A stretch of 64,000 nucleotides of DNA from NCBI GenBank assembly GCA_030770545.1, contig CM061098.1:13544001-13608000 (forward strand), given 5' to 3'. The notes below the pieces were generated by a model that worked only from the letters and a program-made list of their open reading frames with translations, did not search any database and was not told the origin of the DNA. Shown in pieces: positions 51,860 to 62,612 of this stretch. A program made the position numbers and the translations under genes. The DNA comes from Macropodus opercularis. Lineage: Eukaryota; Chordata; Actinopteri; Anabantiformes; Osphronemidae. Position 1 is the first letter of the stretch. Each line of letters begins with the position of its first letter.

Positions 51860-52150
51860 CAGCAGATATATTTAGCAGAGGCCTGATGGGAGGGAGAGGG
51901 GTGGGCAGAGAAGTCCTAATGTGATTTTTGGTGGAATACAATCTATTGTTAATGGCGTTAGGCTCTCCTTTGATCCAGTATAAATCTTCATTAGGGAAGG
52001 CCTGGGTCCCAGGTTCAAGAGCAACGTGATTAGGAGGCTTTTAAAATGACGTTACATCAGCCTTCTAATTGGTTTACTGTTTGCTGGGGCAACATCAATC
52101 ATTAGCCCAGTAACCGCACAGCAAATAAATTCACTCTGCCACTGACACCC
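51860..52150. promoter_or_regulatory. tenm2: Candidate intronic enhancer with TCF/LEF and homeodomain sites
   Basis: CCTTTGATC at 51967-51975 is a full TCF/LEF consensus. Around it are ACAATCTATTGTTAATGG (paired SOX-like words), CTTCATTAGG, CTTCTAATTGG and CATCAATCATTAGCCC. The block is unique sequence 0.9 kb downstream of the first teneurin exon. Confidence 0.38.
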
Positions 52151-53006
52151 TAATGGCAGGCACTGGCGAAGAGGTAGAGCGAGGCTCTCAGGCACACTCT
52201 CTCTTTCGCTCATTCTTGTTCGCAGACACCCACACTTTCTATGTCGGGGGCTTCTTTGAGCATCTGTTGGCACAGAGTCGGCGAGCAAGGCAAGACAAAC
52301 CGATAGAGGGATAGAAGAGAAAAGAAAAGGGTCCGTGAAGGAGGACAAAGAGGCGCAAAGAGGCAAACGGGAGCACAGATAGATGAAGGCAAAGTTTGAG
52401 TTTTTGAAGTTGTTTAATGAGACGCCTTGCATGAAGGAATCAAAAGGAGACGTGGGGGGGGGGGAAAAGAAAAGAAAAACACCCAAAGAGCACAAGCAAA
52501 AATAGATGGAGAAAGCGTGTGAAAGGGAGACCAGCAGACACAGAGAGTCAAAGATACGAAGAGAAGAAGGGGGGAAATGTGGATTAAAGAGGCAACGCTG
52601 ATGAGAGCTTTAAGGGTAAAAGAGAGATATTTGGATGGAGCGAGAACAACACTGAAATGAAATTGCAAATTGCCACATTTCCCAGCCAGGACTGCTGATC
52701 TAATGGGTGCAGAGAGAGTCCTTGGCTTTGGGCGTCCATTAAAACCGACCTAAATGAGTTTTGAGTGGCAGTCTGGCTCTGCATAAACACAGCCTGGCAT
52801 GTAGAGGCTCACAGCACCCGCTGCAAGGAAATACAACACCTATAACCCGCAAAATGTTTATGCACGTGCCGCCGGAGCGCACGCGTGGCCTTCCGAACGC
52901 GTGCACTTTGTGTGGTCATGCAGCGAGTGGACGCTGGGCAGGAAATGAACCTTATCAAGCCAGGCAGAAACTGGCCACAGTGAGATAATCCTCAGGAAGC
53001 TGCCTG

Positions 53007-53011
<5 letters not shown>

Positions 53012-53077
<66 letters not shown>
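53012..53077 (+). repeat. (TG)33 microsatellite, longest in the window
   Basis: Sixty-six bases of uninterrupted TG on the sense strand of the intron. UG repeats in RNA are binding sites for TDP-43 and CELF proteins. Confidence 0.97.
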
Positions 53078-53078
<1 letters not shown>

Positions 53079-53632
53079 CTGCCTGCGTGTAGCTGTAAAG
53101 TAGTCCACCATTACCAAAGCTAACAGGTGGACAGACATGACTTGTGTTCCTAGTGAAGCATGACAGGTGAACGGGAACGGAACGCGGCTGCCGAGGATTG
53201 GCTGGGAATTGGGTCCGCGAATGTTTATGTGGGAATACTGTCTGGCTCGGAGCACCTGTCTGGGAACGCTCCCCCCCCCCCACCCCCCCAGAACACCGGG
53301 GGAGAGCTGAGACAGCCAAACGGAGCATAGCGGATCGCTCCTGGAAAGAGCTAACGTTAGCTCTGTCTCTGGCCATTCATTATGCATGGGGGGGTGCTAA
53401 GCTATTTTTAGCTCGAGCCTCTTCTAAAGTGGCTGGCGATCCGCTGCCAGGGAAGCCACCTCAAGTCACTGCTGAAGCGATGAATGTTTAATGGCTTTGT
53501 TGAAACAAATCTACTGAAACAAAGGCACAACAAAGACGCGTCCCCTTCTTCTGCACTAATGTTGTGCTTCCTAATGGTGCTTATGTAAGGGTGACATTTG
53601 CGTAACAGTGGGACGATTTGAGTGTGTGTGCT

Positions 53633-53668
<36 letters not shown>
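53633..53668 (+). repeat. TG/CG microsatellite
   Basis: TG repeats ending in GCGCGCGTGTG, sense strand. Confidence 0.93.
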
Positions 53669-53789
53669 GGTGAAATGCACACATGCATTTTTGCTGGAGA
53701 CTGTTTGTTTTTGGCTGAATTTGATGACTCTTCTCTAGCGGATTATTGCCTCCTAATTAGACAGAGATGACTAGCCAAGGCAGAGGCGG

Positions 53790-53825
53790 TGTGTGTGTCG
53801 GGTGTGTGTGTGCGTGTGTGTGTGT
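53790..53825 (+). repeat. Imperfect (TG)n microsatellite
   Basis: TG with TCGG and GCG interruptions. Confidence 0.9.
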
Positions 53826-53922
53826 GCACGCTGCATGTGGAAATGCCTGGCTTTAACAATCTCTTTCTGTTTATGCCTCTATGTGTTTGTGAGTATGTTT
53901 GTGTTTAATAAAGCCTTTGCAT

Positions 53923-53940
53923 TTGTGTGTGTGTGTGTGT

Positions 53941-53980
<40 letters not shown>
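53923..53980 (+). repeat. (TG)n microsatellite
   Basis: About 58 bp of TG with one GG interruption at 53941-53943. Confidence 0.95.
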
Positions 53981-53981
<1 letters not shown>

Positions 53982-54604
53982 ACTGCACCTTACACCGGTT
54001 TGACCTCGAGCTCTCCTTCCATTGTGCTCGGTTCAGCGCTGAGAAGAATGACAAATGAGGAGCGCGTGACATTCGGAAACAGAGGACATACGAAGAGGCG
54101 GCACATGGGAATATACCACCTTAAAACACACAGAGCATATCAATTAGCTGGTAGAGGAGCTGCATGGGAAAACTGAGGATGGCACGGCAGCTGTTATAAA
54201 AGTGGCAGCGAAGCAGTGAAATAAAGGGGACGTGAAATAAAGAGATGGAGAGTCAGAGGGGTGAGAGCGTGAGCACTGCGATGATTCCTGTGGAACTGCT
54301 GAATGGGCATTTCCGCCTTGCACGCACACACACAGACACACACGTGCTTACGTGCAACACACAGCCTGCCCCCACGTTTTCAGTGGTCAACAGAGTTAAC
54401 AGGAAAACAGTTTTCCCATCCAGGGTGCGCACACACACACACACCCAGCCCCTGTTAGTGAGAGTGTGTGTAGTGTGCTTTACAGGGGTCACAGGTTAGC
54501 AGACAGGCTAATGCTCCTCTCCTGAATGAGGCTTCTATGAAGTGGTGAGAATAATGAACGTCCAGTGATTAGCTCGATCCAAATGTAGCAGCTTACAGCT
54601 GTAA

Positions 54605-54668
54605 CCCCCACCCCCCACCCCCACCCCCCTGACAGCCCCACCACCAGCAGCACCAGCAGCACCAGCAC
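54605..54668 (+). repeat. C-rich run and CAG/CAC repeat
   Basis: CCCCCA-type blocks (i-motif-prone, quadruplex on the other strand) followed by CACCAGCAG repeats at 54638-54668. Confidence 0.85.
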
Positions 54669-55414
54669 TCTCCCCTCACAGGGGACCTCGGACCGAATAA
54701 ACTGGGTCAGGCTTCAGCTGAGCTTCTCCACAAACAAAGACGGGGCTGATGAGAAGAATCCTTACATGATCGCTGTTGATTCACACTGAAAAGGAGAAAA
54801 GAAAAAAGCAGGAGAGATAAAGTAGTGCAGTAAAATGTGATCTGCTTGGCTGCTCCCTAATTGCTCTGTTTCCCGGCCACATGTTTTGCCTTTTATCAGA
54901 CTGGGTTCCTGGTAAAACGGTTGTTCCTATTAGCCTACCTGCGGGTTGTACTTTAGCAACCGGACAATTCATCTAACAAAGTCTTCTATCTTAATTTATT
55001 GGGCCCATTTACCGCTGGTTTGCTTGTTTTCCGTGCGCTGCCTCTGTTCCAGTTAGTCAGATTTGTGTTTCTGTGGTGTTTTTTCCTCTGCCGCTCTATT
55101 AGACCTTGTGGCTTGGCCTTGTCTCACAGGCAGAACCCGCTTCTCAGTGTGTTTGTACTTGCTCTTGTTCTCTAAGGGTTCTTTTTTATGGATTTGAAGT
55201 ATACATGAGAATGAATTTCTTTGACACCACTCTCCTGTGCTGCAGCACAAAAAAGAAAGCAATTTGTCTCTGATCATAAATATTTTGCAGCATGTCTAGA
55301 GAGACTTTTTGAACTCCTACTAAAGGCTGTGTGACTTCTGGAAGTCTGAAAGCAATTTTTTTTTCTATGCTCCTTTATGTTTCTGGAATAACAAGTATAA
55401 ACATTCATAATGAG

Positions 55415-55710
55415 TCTTTTTTTTTCAGTACTTTATTCTGCAAATATTTATTCAGCGAGGAATGAAAGAAATGTCGATCATGTAGACATTCAGTACAGTT
55501 AAGCTGACAGTACATGACAATGCTTTTGCTGCCAGAAACCTATAAAAAGACTAAATGCACGGAATTACAGCCAGTACTTTCCTCGGCATTTACATTTTTC
55601 CAACATCATCTGGTGATATGTAACAGTCTGCTAGATGACAGATAATAGGATTTTCATCTTTTTTTTTCTTCTTTGTTTTTTTTGAAGTCAAATGTAAAAT
55701 CTTTATTACA
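55415..55710 (-). other. Two poly(A)-signal plus A-tract structures on the minus strand
   Basis: Read on the minus strand, AATAAA (55432-55437, with a second at 55447-55452) is followed about 7-20 nt later by A9 (55417-55425). Independently AATAAA (55702-55707) is followed by A-rich runs at 55659-55683. This looks like retroposed 3' ends or a decayed LINE/SINE tail. No recognisable coding remnant was found. Confidence 0.3.
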
Positions 55711-55785
55711 GAATGTAGCAGATGTGAATCTCTCGTGTGACATATAGCAATTTCCTCCTTGGTGATGTAGGGTGGCTATCACAGA

Positions 55786-55804
55786 ATATATATATATATA
55801 TATA
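55786..55804. repeat. (AT)n microsatellite
   Basis: Nineteen bases of AT alternation. Confidence 0.93.
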
Positions 55805-58319
55805 AAGATGAATGGACAGTGGTGGGAAATGATGTCGCCCATTGGTTTACACTTTAAATCTTTAATGGCCTTCCTTTCCATAAAAATCTAGGACATTTCT
55901 GACAAGACGTGTCATCTTTACCATTTGCAGCTCAAACGCACTTTATTACATTGGGTTTGGTAAAAGCTTGTGGTCTCCTACCTTAAACGTGGTGATCATC
56001 CACCTTTTACCGTCCTCCTGCGCGGACTTTGCTGCTCACACACAACGGCGACTGTTGCTCCTGTCGCACTGTAATTACTCCAACCGTTGGAGGTGACCTA
56101 ATTGCTGTATAAGACGAACTGATGATATGGACTTTCTGGTCCACTGGTAGGTGCAGTTTGCCCCTGCTCAGGCATAATTATGAGCATGATAACAACTGAT
56201 AACCGTTTAATGGGCTGATAACATTTAAAAAAGCTGGAAATAAGGAAAGGGATTTGCACACGTGCACGATGAGGCCGCAGCAGGAAAACACATATTCCTC
56301 TTCCGTACAAGATGTCCTATGTATTATTTATCTGGAATGATAAAAGAATAGTGGAGTATTGTTTTTAGATAGCTCACATGCTACATGTGTGAACCCAAGC
56401 CTATGTTTTTCTCAAAGATTTGCTTCTGTATTGATATATCCTGCATTTCTGCTATACTTAAGTTAGATATAATAAGGAAATTGCTGGGGAAGTATACCTG
56501 CCGCATACATTAATGTCAATTTATCCTCTGCACATTCGATGCTGGAGATTTGCATTTGCTGCACGCGTGTCACGGTGTGTATGTACGCATATGTGAGCGA
56601 GGGCTTGCATGTGTGTCTCTTTCTCCCAAGAGCATCTTTGCATGTGCAAACAGATGTTTTGTGACTCTCCCATGCAGAAGAGATCGGCCCCCCTCCATCT
56701 TTCTCTCGTCTCCTTCCTCCCTTCTCTTCTTTCACAAGCATCTGTTCTTCAGGGCCACGCGGGTGACACCTGCGTCCCAGTGGCGGCGCGGAGGAATCAG
56801 GTCACCTCACGAACCGGTTGCCGTTTCAGCTGAAGTTGCAAGGGGACTCGCTGTCCCCTATCTGCACTAAACACCCATCTAGGGATGAAGGAAAGGAGAT
56901 AGAGGAAGGATTAGTTAGCAGGCAAGAAACTGTAATGGTATGAATTCACCTCATCCCTGGATTTCTTTTACAGTACGGCTACGTGCGAATATGATCTATC
57001 TGCCCTCGTGTTTGCATATGTGTAAAGTTACATCTATGCCTCGTAGGAAACTCTCGACTCGACACATTCACTTGTCTCCGGTTCCCTCGCACACTGTTTC
57101 ATTTCATATTTAATTTTAAGAGGAAATGACAAGTAGAGGAGGACAAGTGTGATAGCGCGTCTTACAAAGCGGCTGCGTTTGTTGTTTTCACCCCACAAGT
57201 ACATGTGCATATGTGTGCTGGCTCTCGTTAGAACAAAGAAGGCAACGTGCAAACAAACACAAATTATTTTAACATATTCCGCACTCAGATGTGTAAAATA
57301 AAGATGAAAGTGCCATGTGTAGTACTGATGAAAGAGAATTCAAAGCCACATATAAGCTCAGTAACTTCTGTGTCAACATTTCATCTCAGACACGATGCGA
57401 ATGAAATTGTGGACAGTTCTTTAATGTTGTGTTAAGAGCGTTTTCTCTATGTTGTGATCAGCCGTTCGTGGAGCACTTGAACCCGTCATTGTACGAAAAA
57501 AAAAAACGATGCTAATGCACAAGATGTGATGTAACTGCGTCAGGCTGTCCTATACTGTATCATATGTGGTTTATTGATTTTGCTGTACGAGGCCACACGC
57601 AAACACATTCAGACATGCTGAAGACAGGCTCAAATCCCCCACTGGTTCACGCAGAGCAGGAGCGAGAGAGAGAGAGACACACACACACCGATAGAAAGGT
57701 GATGTGTGAATGGGTGTTCTTGTCTGAGTCATCCGGGTTTGTTTTTCAGCTCGCTCACTCAACAGTCCATTAGCTCAGTGTTGGAAGGGCTGGTATTGGA
57801 TTCTAGCTGACATGTTCCCCCAAGTCTGAGAGCAAGAGATGAGCGCACATGCTGTGCTGAGTGCTCTAATATTGCTCACACATACACACACACGCAATTT
57901 CTCTTACTTGTGAAACTGAAAACGGAGAAGAAAGTGAAAGAGGAACAGGAGTGGAGGAGCTGGCTAAAAATGAGATAGACAGGATGTAAGAAAATGTAAA
58001 GAAAGTGTTCAAATAAGGTTATTAAATTTCCCGTGTGCACAGTATTTAGCTGGAATTTTCCTCAGAAATAACTTAGCAAACATTTGGGAATGTGACACTT
58101 ATGAAATGATTGCAGACAGAGAAGTGGCACATGATGGAAAGTTATTTGTTAGTTGAAGAGCTTTGCTTTTTTGGCAGAGAAATGAGCACAAAATATCAAA
58201 TCAATTTCTGCCCTACTTTTAGAATTTGTAGCAGTTTGGATTGAAAGCTTTCAAAACTTGATTGCCTCCACAGAAAAGCGTGGTGTTGAAGTTGTTCTCT
58301 GTTCTTGTGGTTTCTCCAG

Positions 58320-58551
58320 GGGCTGCCAACCACCACAGTCAGTCCACGCTACGGCCTCCACTGCCCCCTCCGCACAACCACCACACTGTATCCCACCAGT
58401 CTGCCAACAGCCTGAACAGGAACACCCTGAGAGGGGGACGCAACCCCATCCACGCCCCCGCTCCGGGCACGGGAGATGGGCCGACCACCCCCGAGTCGGT
58501 CCAGCTACAAGACAGCTGGGTCCTCAACAGCAACGTCCCGTTGGAAACCAG
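58320..58551 (+). CDS. tenm2: Teneurin-2-like internal exon, cytoplasmic domain (SH3-ligand and QLQDSW part)
   Basis: This 232-nt exon continues the teneurin cytoplasmic domain. Its acceptor is GGTTTCTCCAG at 58319 and its donor is ACCAG/GTCAGAG at 58551/58552. The split codon carried from the previous exon gives Gly, then the frame reads AANHHSQSTLRPPLPPPHNH, a TVSHQSANSLNRN segment, RNPIHAPAPG, and finally TTPESVQLQDSWVLNSN followed by VPLETR. The RPPLPPP segment is a polyproline SH3-ligand type motif; in the teneurin family the proline-rich cytoplasmic region is reported to bind the adaptor CAP/ponsin. IHAPAP together with LNSNVPLETR favours teneurin-2 over teneurin-3 and teneurin-4. The exon enters in phase 1 and exits in phase 2, with the final Arg codon split. 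The loop around RGGRNPIHAPAPGTGDG differs from mammals as I recall them and looks lineage-specific. The following exon, with the transmembrane helix, is not in the window. Confidence 0.95.
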
Positions 58552-59325
58552 GTCAGAGGAAACATCTACGCCGTTTGTTTGTGCGTTTGCAGTCGACAGG
58601 TTCACCCGATGCTGATCTGGAGCCACTTACAGTAAACTCCAGCAATCAATACCAAGGAATGAAAGGTCGGAGCCGTTCCCGTGACTGTGCTGAAGAATAA
58701 AATGAGACCTGAGCGAGATGTGACCCAGATGCAGAATTGTTCGCTCATGGTATTTGTCAAACCTGGTTTTGATTCCGGATGATGATTCTAACAGGAACCA
58801 GCTACAACAGCCTGTCAGTCTCTGGCTTGCTAAATGCAAATTATCATGCCTATTAGCCGGCGGTGATCCTGGACTGTGGAAGGCCTGAGGCGTAAATGCC
58901 AGTGGAGGAGCACATGTATGACAGCTACACTGCTGCAGCGCGCTGGCTGTCCTAACCAACGGCGGCCAGAAGGTGCCCCACTTAGGGCTTTCTCTGTCCT
59001 AATGCACGCGATTCACCCGGTGTATGCGAGCACATCGCTGGGATCCAGCGTGTGATCCTCATGACCAAAAAAAAAAAAAACAACAACATTGCTGTTGTCC
59101 TCTGATTCACAACGTTCCCTATCTCATCCCCGAGCACAAACAAGCCGCCGCGTGTCAGCGCAATTACGCATTCGACCTCCGAGTGAGCGAGTAGGAAACA
59201 CAAAGCATTTCACACGCCGTACATGTGCTTTAGCCAGGACACAAAGAATATGTATCAGGCAAACAGAGCATTCAGGCAGGGTATTACTATTCATGAGGCA
59301 TTCGCTGAGAGGGGACACTGCCTGC

Positions 59326-59367
59326 ATGCTCACAGAGCGAGCACGGGCCTGCTCGCTCTGTGAGCAT
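59326..59367. repeat. Perfect 18-bp inverted repeat with 6-nt loop
   Basis: Arms at 59326-59343 (ATGCTCACAGAGCGAGCA) and 59350-59367 (TGCTCGCTCTGTGAGCAT) are exact reverse complements around CGGGCC. The stem is half G+C and not simple sequence. Confidence 0.95.
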
Positions 59368-59439
59368 TTACTCTGCGAGCTGTAGTTGTGTTTCTCCTGC
59401 TGGGCGCTGGGGCTTCCACCTCTGATGGTCCCAGATAAG

Positions 59440-59700
59440 CTCCCCAGAGTGTCGGCCCTGTGCAGTATTTATGAGGCCCGGCCATGTTTAATTCAGCCCC
59501 ACTGATCCCAGGTCTGTGTGTGGAGAAGCACGGTGTTGAACAAGAACATCTACGGCTTTAAATAGCAGCTATTTCAAGTCCATTGTTTATCTCGGCTTAT
59601 GTTGCCATGGTGATGTGTACGCCATAAAATTAATTGAGCAGAGGGGCGATTGTGTAGATGTGCGCCGCGATATTTGGTGATGCAAAAATAAAGTTATAAA
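59440..59700. promoter_or_regulatory. tenm2: Candidate enhancer with X-box-like and homeodomain sites
   Basis: GTTGCCATGGTGAT at 59601-59614 carries a full RFX half-site and near-palindrome. Nearby are CATTGTTTATC (SOX/FOX-like), CCATGTTTAATTCAG and AAAATTAATTGAGC. Non-repetitive sequence about 0.9 kb downstream of the second teneurin exon. Confidence 0.38.
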
Positions 59701-60318
59701 TCCTCTTTCCACAGAGGCTGCGGTTTGCCATCATTACAGATTTAAACGAACGCTCACACTCGCTCGCGCTGTTGAGGCCTCAGCGCGCGCCAGTATTTAG
59801 TCATGTTCAGGTGGCGGGGTTGGGCATGGCTCAGACCCAAACGCAGCGAACGGAGCCCAGAGCGGCACACAGAGTTTCCAGCTCCTCCCTGTAGCTCAGA
59901 TTGGGCCCTCCTCCCCCGTCCTGGCTTCGGTGGGCTGGCTGGAGCCGCTGGAGCTCGTGACTGGGTCAGCCGCCAGCCGAGTAAAGCCAGAGAGTCGCAC
60001 CATCCCCGTGCTGGCAGAAGCTGTCCTCCATCTCATTATAGCGGCTAGGAGATGATGATGGGCACATGTGCGTGCGTGCGGGGGGGGGGGCGTGATGGAG
60101 CACATTTGCGTATCTGCGCCTGTGTTCCGACCCAAGCATGTGTGCTCTCTCTGCCCCCGACCGCTCCCTACTGTAATCATATGTAAATCTTGGCATTTGT
60201 TGTCCACTCGTTCTAGTAAATGTGTGTGGGCGTGTGAGTGTGTGTTTTGGCCTGACCTGATAGTGTGACGGCACTGAGAGGATGAAGATTGATCACCTCA
60301 GAACGACCCAGGGAGGGA

Positions 60319-60335
60319 GGGGGGGGGGGGGGGGG
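60319..60335 (+). repeat. G17 run
   Basis: Seventeen consecutive G, first of three long G runs within 650 bp. Confidence 0.9.
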
Positions 60336-60449
60336 CGTCCGATGACTGGCAGAGAAAGAGAGGGAGGAGGAGCAGGGGGCTGGGGGGTAGTCAGTGAGGT
60401 AGGGGGCTGCTGATATAGCAAAGAAATATAAACCTGGAGAGCAAGAAGT

Positions 60450-60461
60450 GGGGGGGGGGGG
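60450..60461 (+). repeat. G12 run
   Basis: Twelve consecutive G in GA-rich surroundings. Confidence 0.9.
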
Positions 60462-60936
60462 TGGTTTACGGTAGAGGAGGGACAGATAAAGATGGAGAGA
60501 GAGGCGGAGAAATGAAGCAAGGACGTGATTGAAGGAGATTGTTTGGGGGAGTGTGTGTGAGAGAAGATAGAAAGGTAGACGGAGGGAGATTGGGGCCCAT
60601 AGAACACGGATACATTTACCAGTGTGAGATAAATTACTATAGATGGCTGGTGCCAGTCTGTGTGTGTGTGTGTGTGTGCGTGCGTGTTTATGTTTGACCA
60701 AGGACCAGGGAGAAATAATGCTTTTCTCCATGCGCATACTGTTCGTGCGATGCAGCGCTTTGCAAGGCGCCGGTAGCCACTTCCAATCTGTCTCTGTGAT
60801 CTCGGGACATTCCTCCGCACCTCCTGCGTGCGCCTCTGCGGGCCGCAGCTCTGGGGGGAAAAATAAGAGCGCGGAGAGGGTTGCAGCATCTCAATTTGTC
60901 TGGAAAAAGCATTGCAGGAAGGCGGCGAAGGGGTAC

Positions 60937-60961
60937 GGGGGGGGGGGGGGGGGGGGGGGGG
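60937..60961 (+). repeat. G25 run
   Basis: Twenty-five consecutive G; true length is uncertain because such runs are prone to sequencing error and polymorphism. Confidence 0.85.
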
Positions 60962-62587
60962 TACTACCCTGTACAAATCATGCTGAGCCCTAAACACTAT
61001 TGTAATATTCATGTGAGTTTATTAATGATGCAATCCTGCATTCATACATTATATACAGTAAACCTCTAATAATTTAATGCAGAGGCACTACCATAACCTA
61101 CTAAGTAGTTTTTTCTTCTGCACTTTTACTTATTTCAGCAGTTCATCGTACAGTAAGCAAACACAGAAAAGTGAGTTTATTCATATATAATGTATGTAGA
61201 AAACTCCATAACTTGAAAAATGTTTGCTCTGAGAAGTCATACCCCATATTTTTTTGGGGTTGTCAGGCCTGAGTAGGCAAAAGTGTTTACTCCCCCAGCT
61301 GGTGGGAAGGAGCAAGCGGAGTGTTAACAAGCCAGCTGAGGCTGCTACCGAGTAACACAGACCTCAAATCAGCTTTGCTTGATGTTCAGATGCGTGTGGG
61401 CGGTGAAAAACACTGCGCCGTTGGAATTCTTGAAACAGGACAAAGAAACGCAGCGCTTTCCTTCGCGGAGCCTCCCGTCGGAGTCCAGAAGGAACCTTTA
61501 AATGTGACACGAAAAAGCAGGCTCCGTGAGGCAAGACAGGTGTCCAAGTGGCGATTATCAAATTAACTCCGCTCTGATTAACGAGTGCAAACGGAGGCGC
61601 CACGAGATCAGTCGACCCCGTCAGTTGCCGAGCTGAAAGGCTGTGACAGGTCCTGATGCAACTCATCTACTTGATGCGCGTGGAACACATTTAAATATCA
61701 AGTACTTAACATGCAAAAGAGGCAATTTCCTGAAATCACCAAATCACTTGCCACTTGTCATATTTCTCCATGTGAGGAGTTTACGTGCTGAGGTTTGGAG
61801 ATATTTACCTTCAGACCACCTGCTGCCACCTCTAATTAAGAAGAACACAGTCTAAGACTTGATTTGACGCCTTGGACATTATTTACTTTTGCCACACATC
61901 ACTCAGCGTCTTCACTCAAATGACAGCTCATACATCTATCTGCTGGATGTAGCCATTCTCATGACATCGTCCCTGAGCATCCCATTCCCTCCGAGCCCTT
62001 TGTTTCATTCTCAGATGTGATCATTTCTCACCCCCATACCTACTCGACTCCTTCTAATTGTTCTCTGCCTCTGACGACGACTCTGTGAGTGCTATCCTGA
62101 GCAATCACATGTTTGCAAAGGCTGCAAAAAAAAAAAGAAAGACAAGTGTGCGTGAACGTGCTTGCGAAAGCGTGTGTGTGTTTGTTTGCTCAAGGGGAAT
62201 GCAAGCTTTGACTTCCTGCTAATTACCCAGCATGCTCTCTGTTCTGTGGTTAATTGTCCAGGTCCTCCTTTCTCTCAATGGGGAACCCACTTGGACTAGA
62301 GTGAAAACGTTGTCCCTCTCTCTCTCTCTCTCCCTGTCATCTAATCTATAGCTGTCGTCTCTCATCATTCTCTTATGTCGTCTTTGCTCTGAAGATGCAA
62401 ATGAAATGTTTGGTAGCACATGTGGGTCAGTCTCATGAAAGCAAACCCACATATATTTTGATTGTCTGTGCGTGGGTGGCTGCCTTTTCTCCCAGTCTGG
62501 GCGAATGTGTGTCAGTGTGTGAGTTAGTGCGTCCTTGTTCTGCATTTGTGTGGATGCTTGACAGCGAGGTAGCGATGGTTAGACTTG

Positions 62588-62612
62588 GGTGGTGGTGGTG
62601 GTGGTGGTGGTG
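62588..62612 (+). repeat. (GGT)n trinucleotide repeat
   Basis: About eight GGT/TGG units; followed by a G7 run near 62661. Confidence 0.93.

Larger units (their letters stand above)
50965..58319 (+). other. tenm2: Intron between the two teneurin exons (7,355 bp)
   Basis: GTAAGA...CTCCAG intron. It holds CT-rich sequence at 51760-51820, an AT/homeobox-rich block at 51900-52150, four long TG tracts at 53012-53980, a C-rich run at 54605-54630, AT-rich sequence with minus-strand poly(A)-like signals at 55415-55710, and otherwise plain intronic DNA. No further exon was recognised. Confidence 0.9.

Noticed and set aside
52879..52904. GCACGCGT/ACGCGTGC inverted repeat
   Set aside because: Eight-base arms with a 10-nt loop in CpG-rich sequence; not exceptional.
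60293..61012. Open frame of 239 codons on the minus strand
   Set aside because: Generated by poly-C (poly-Pro) and CA repeats; no known protein resemblance.
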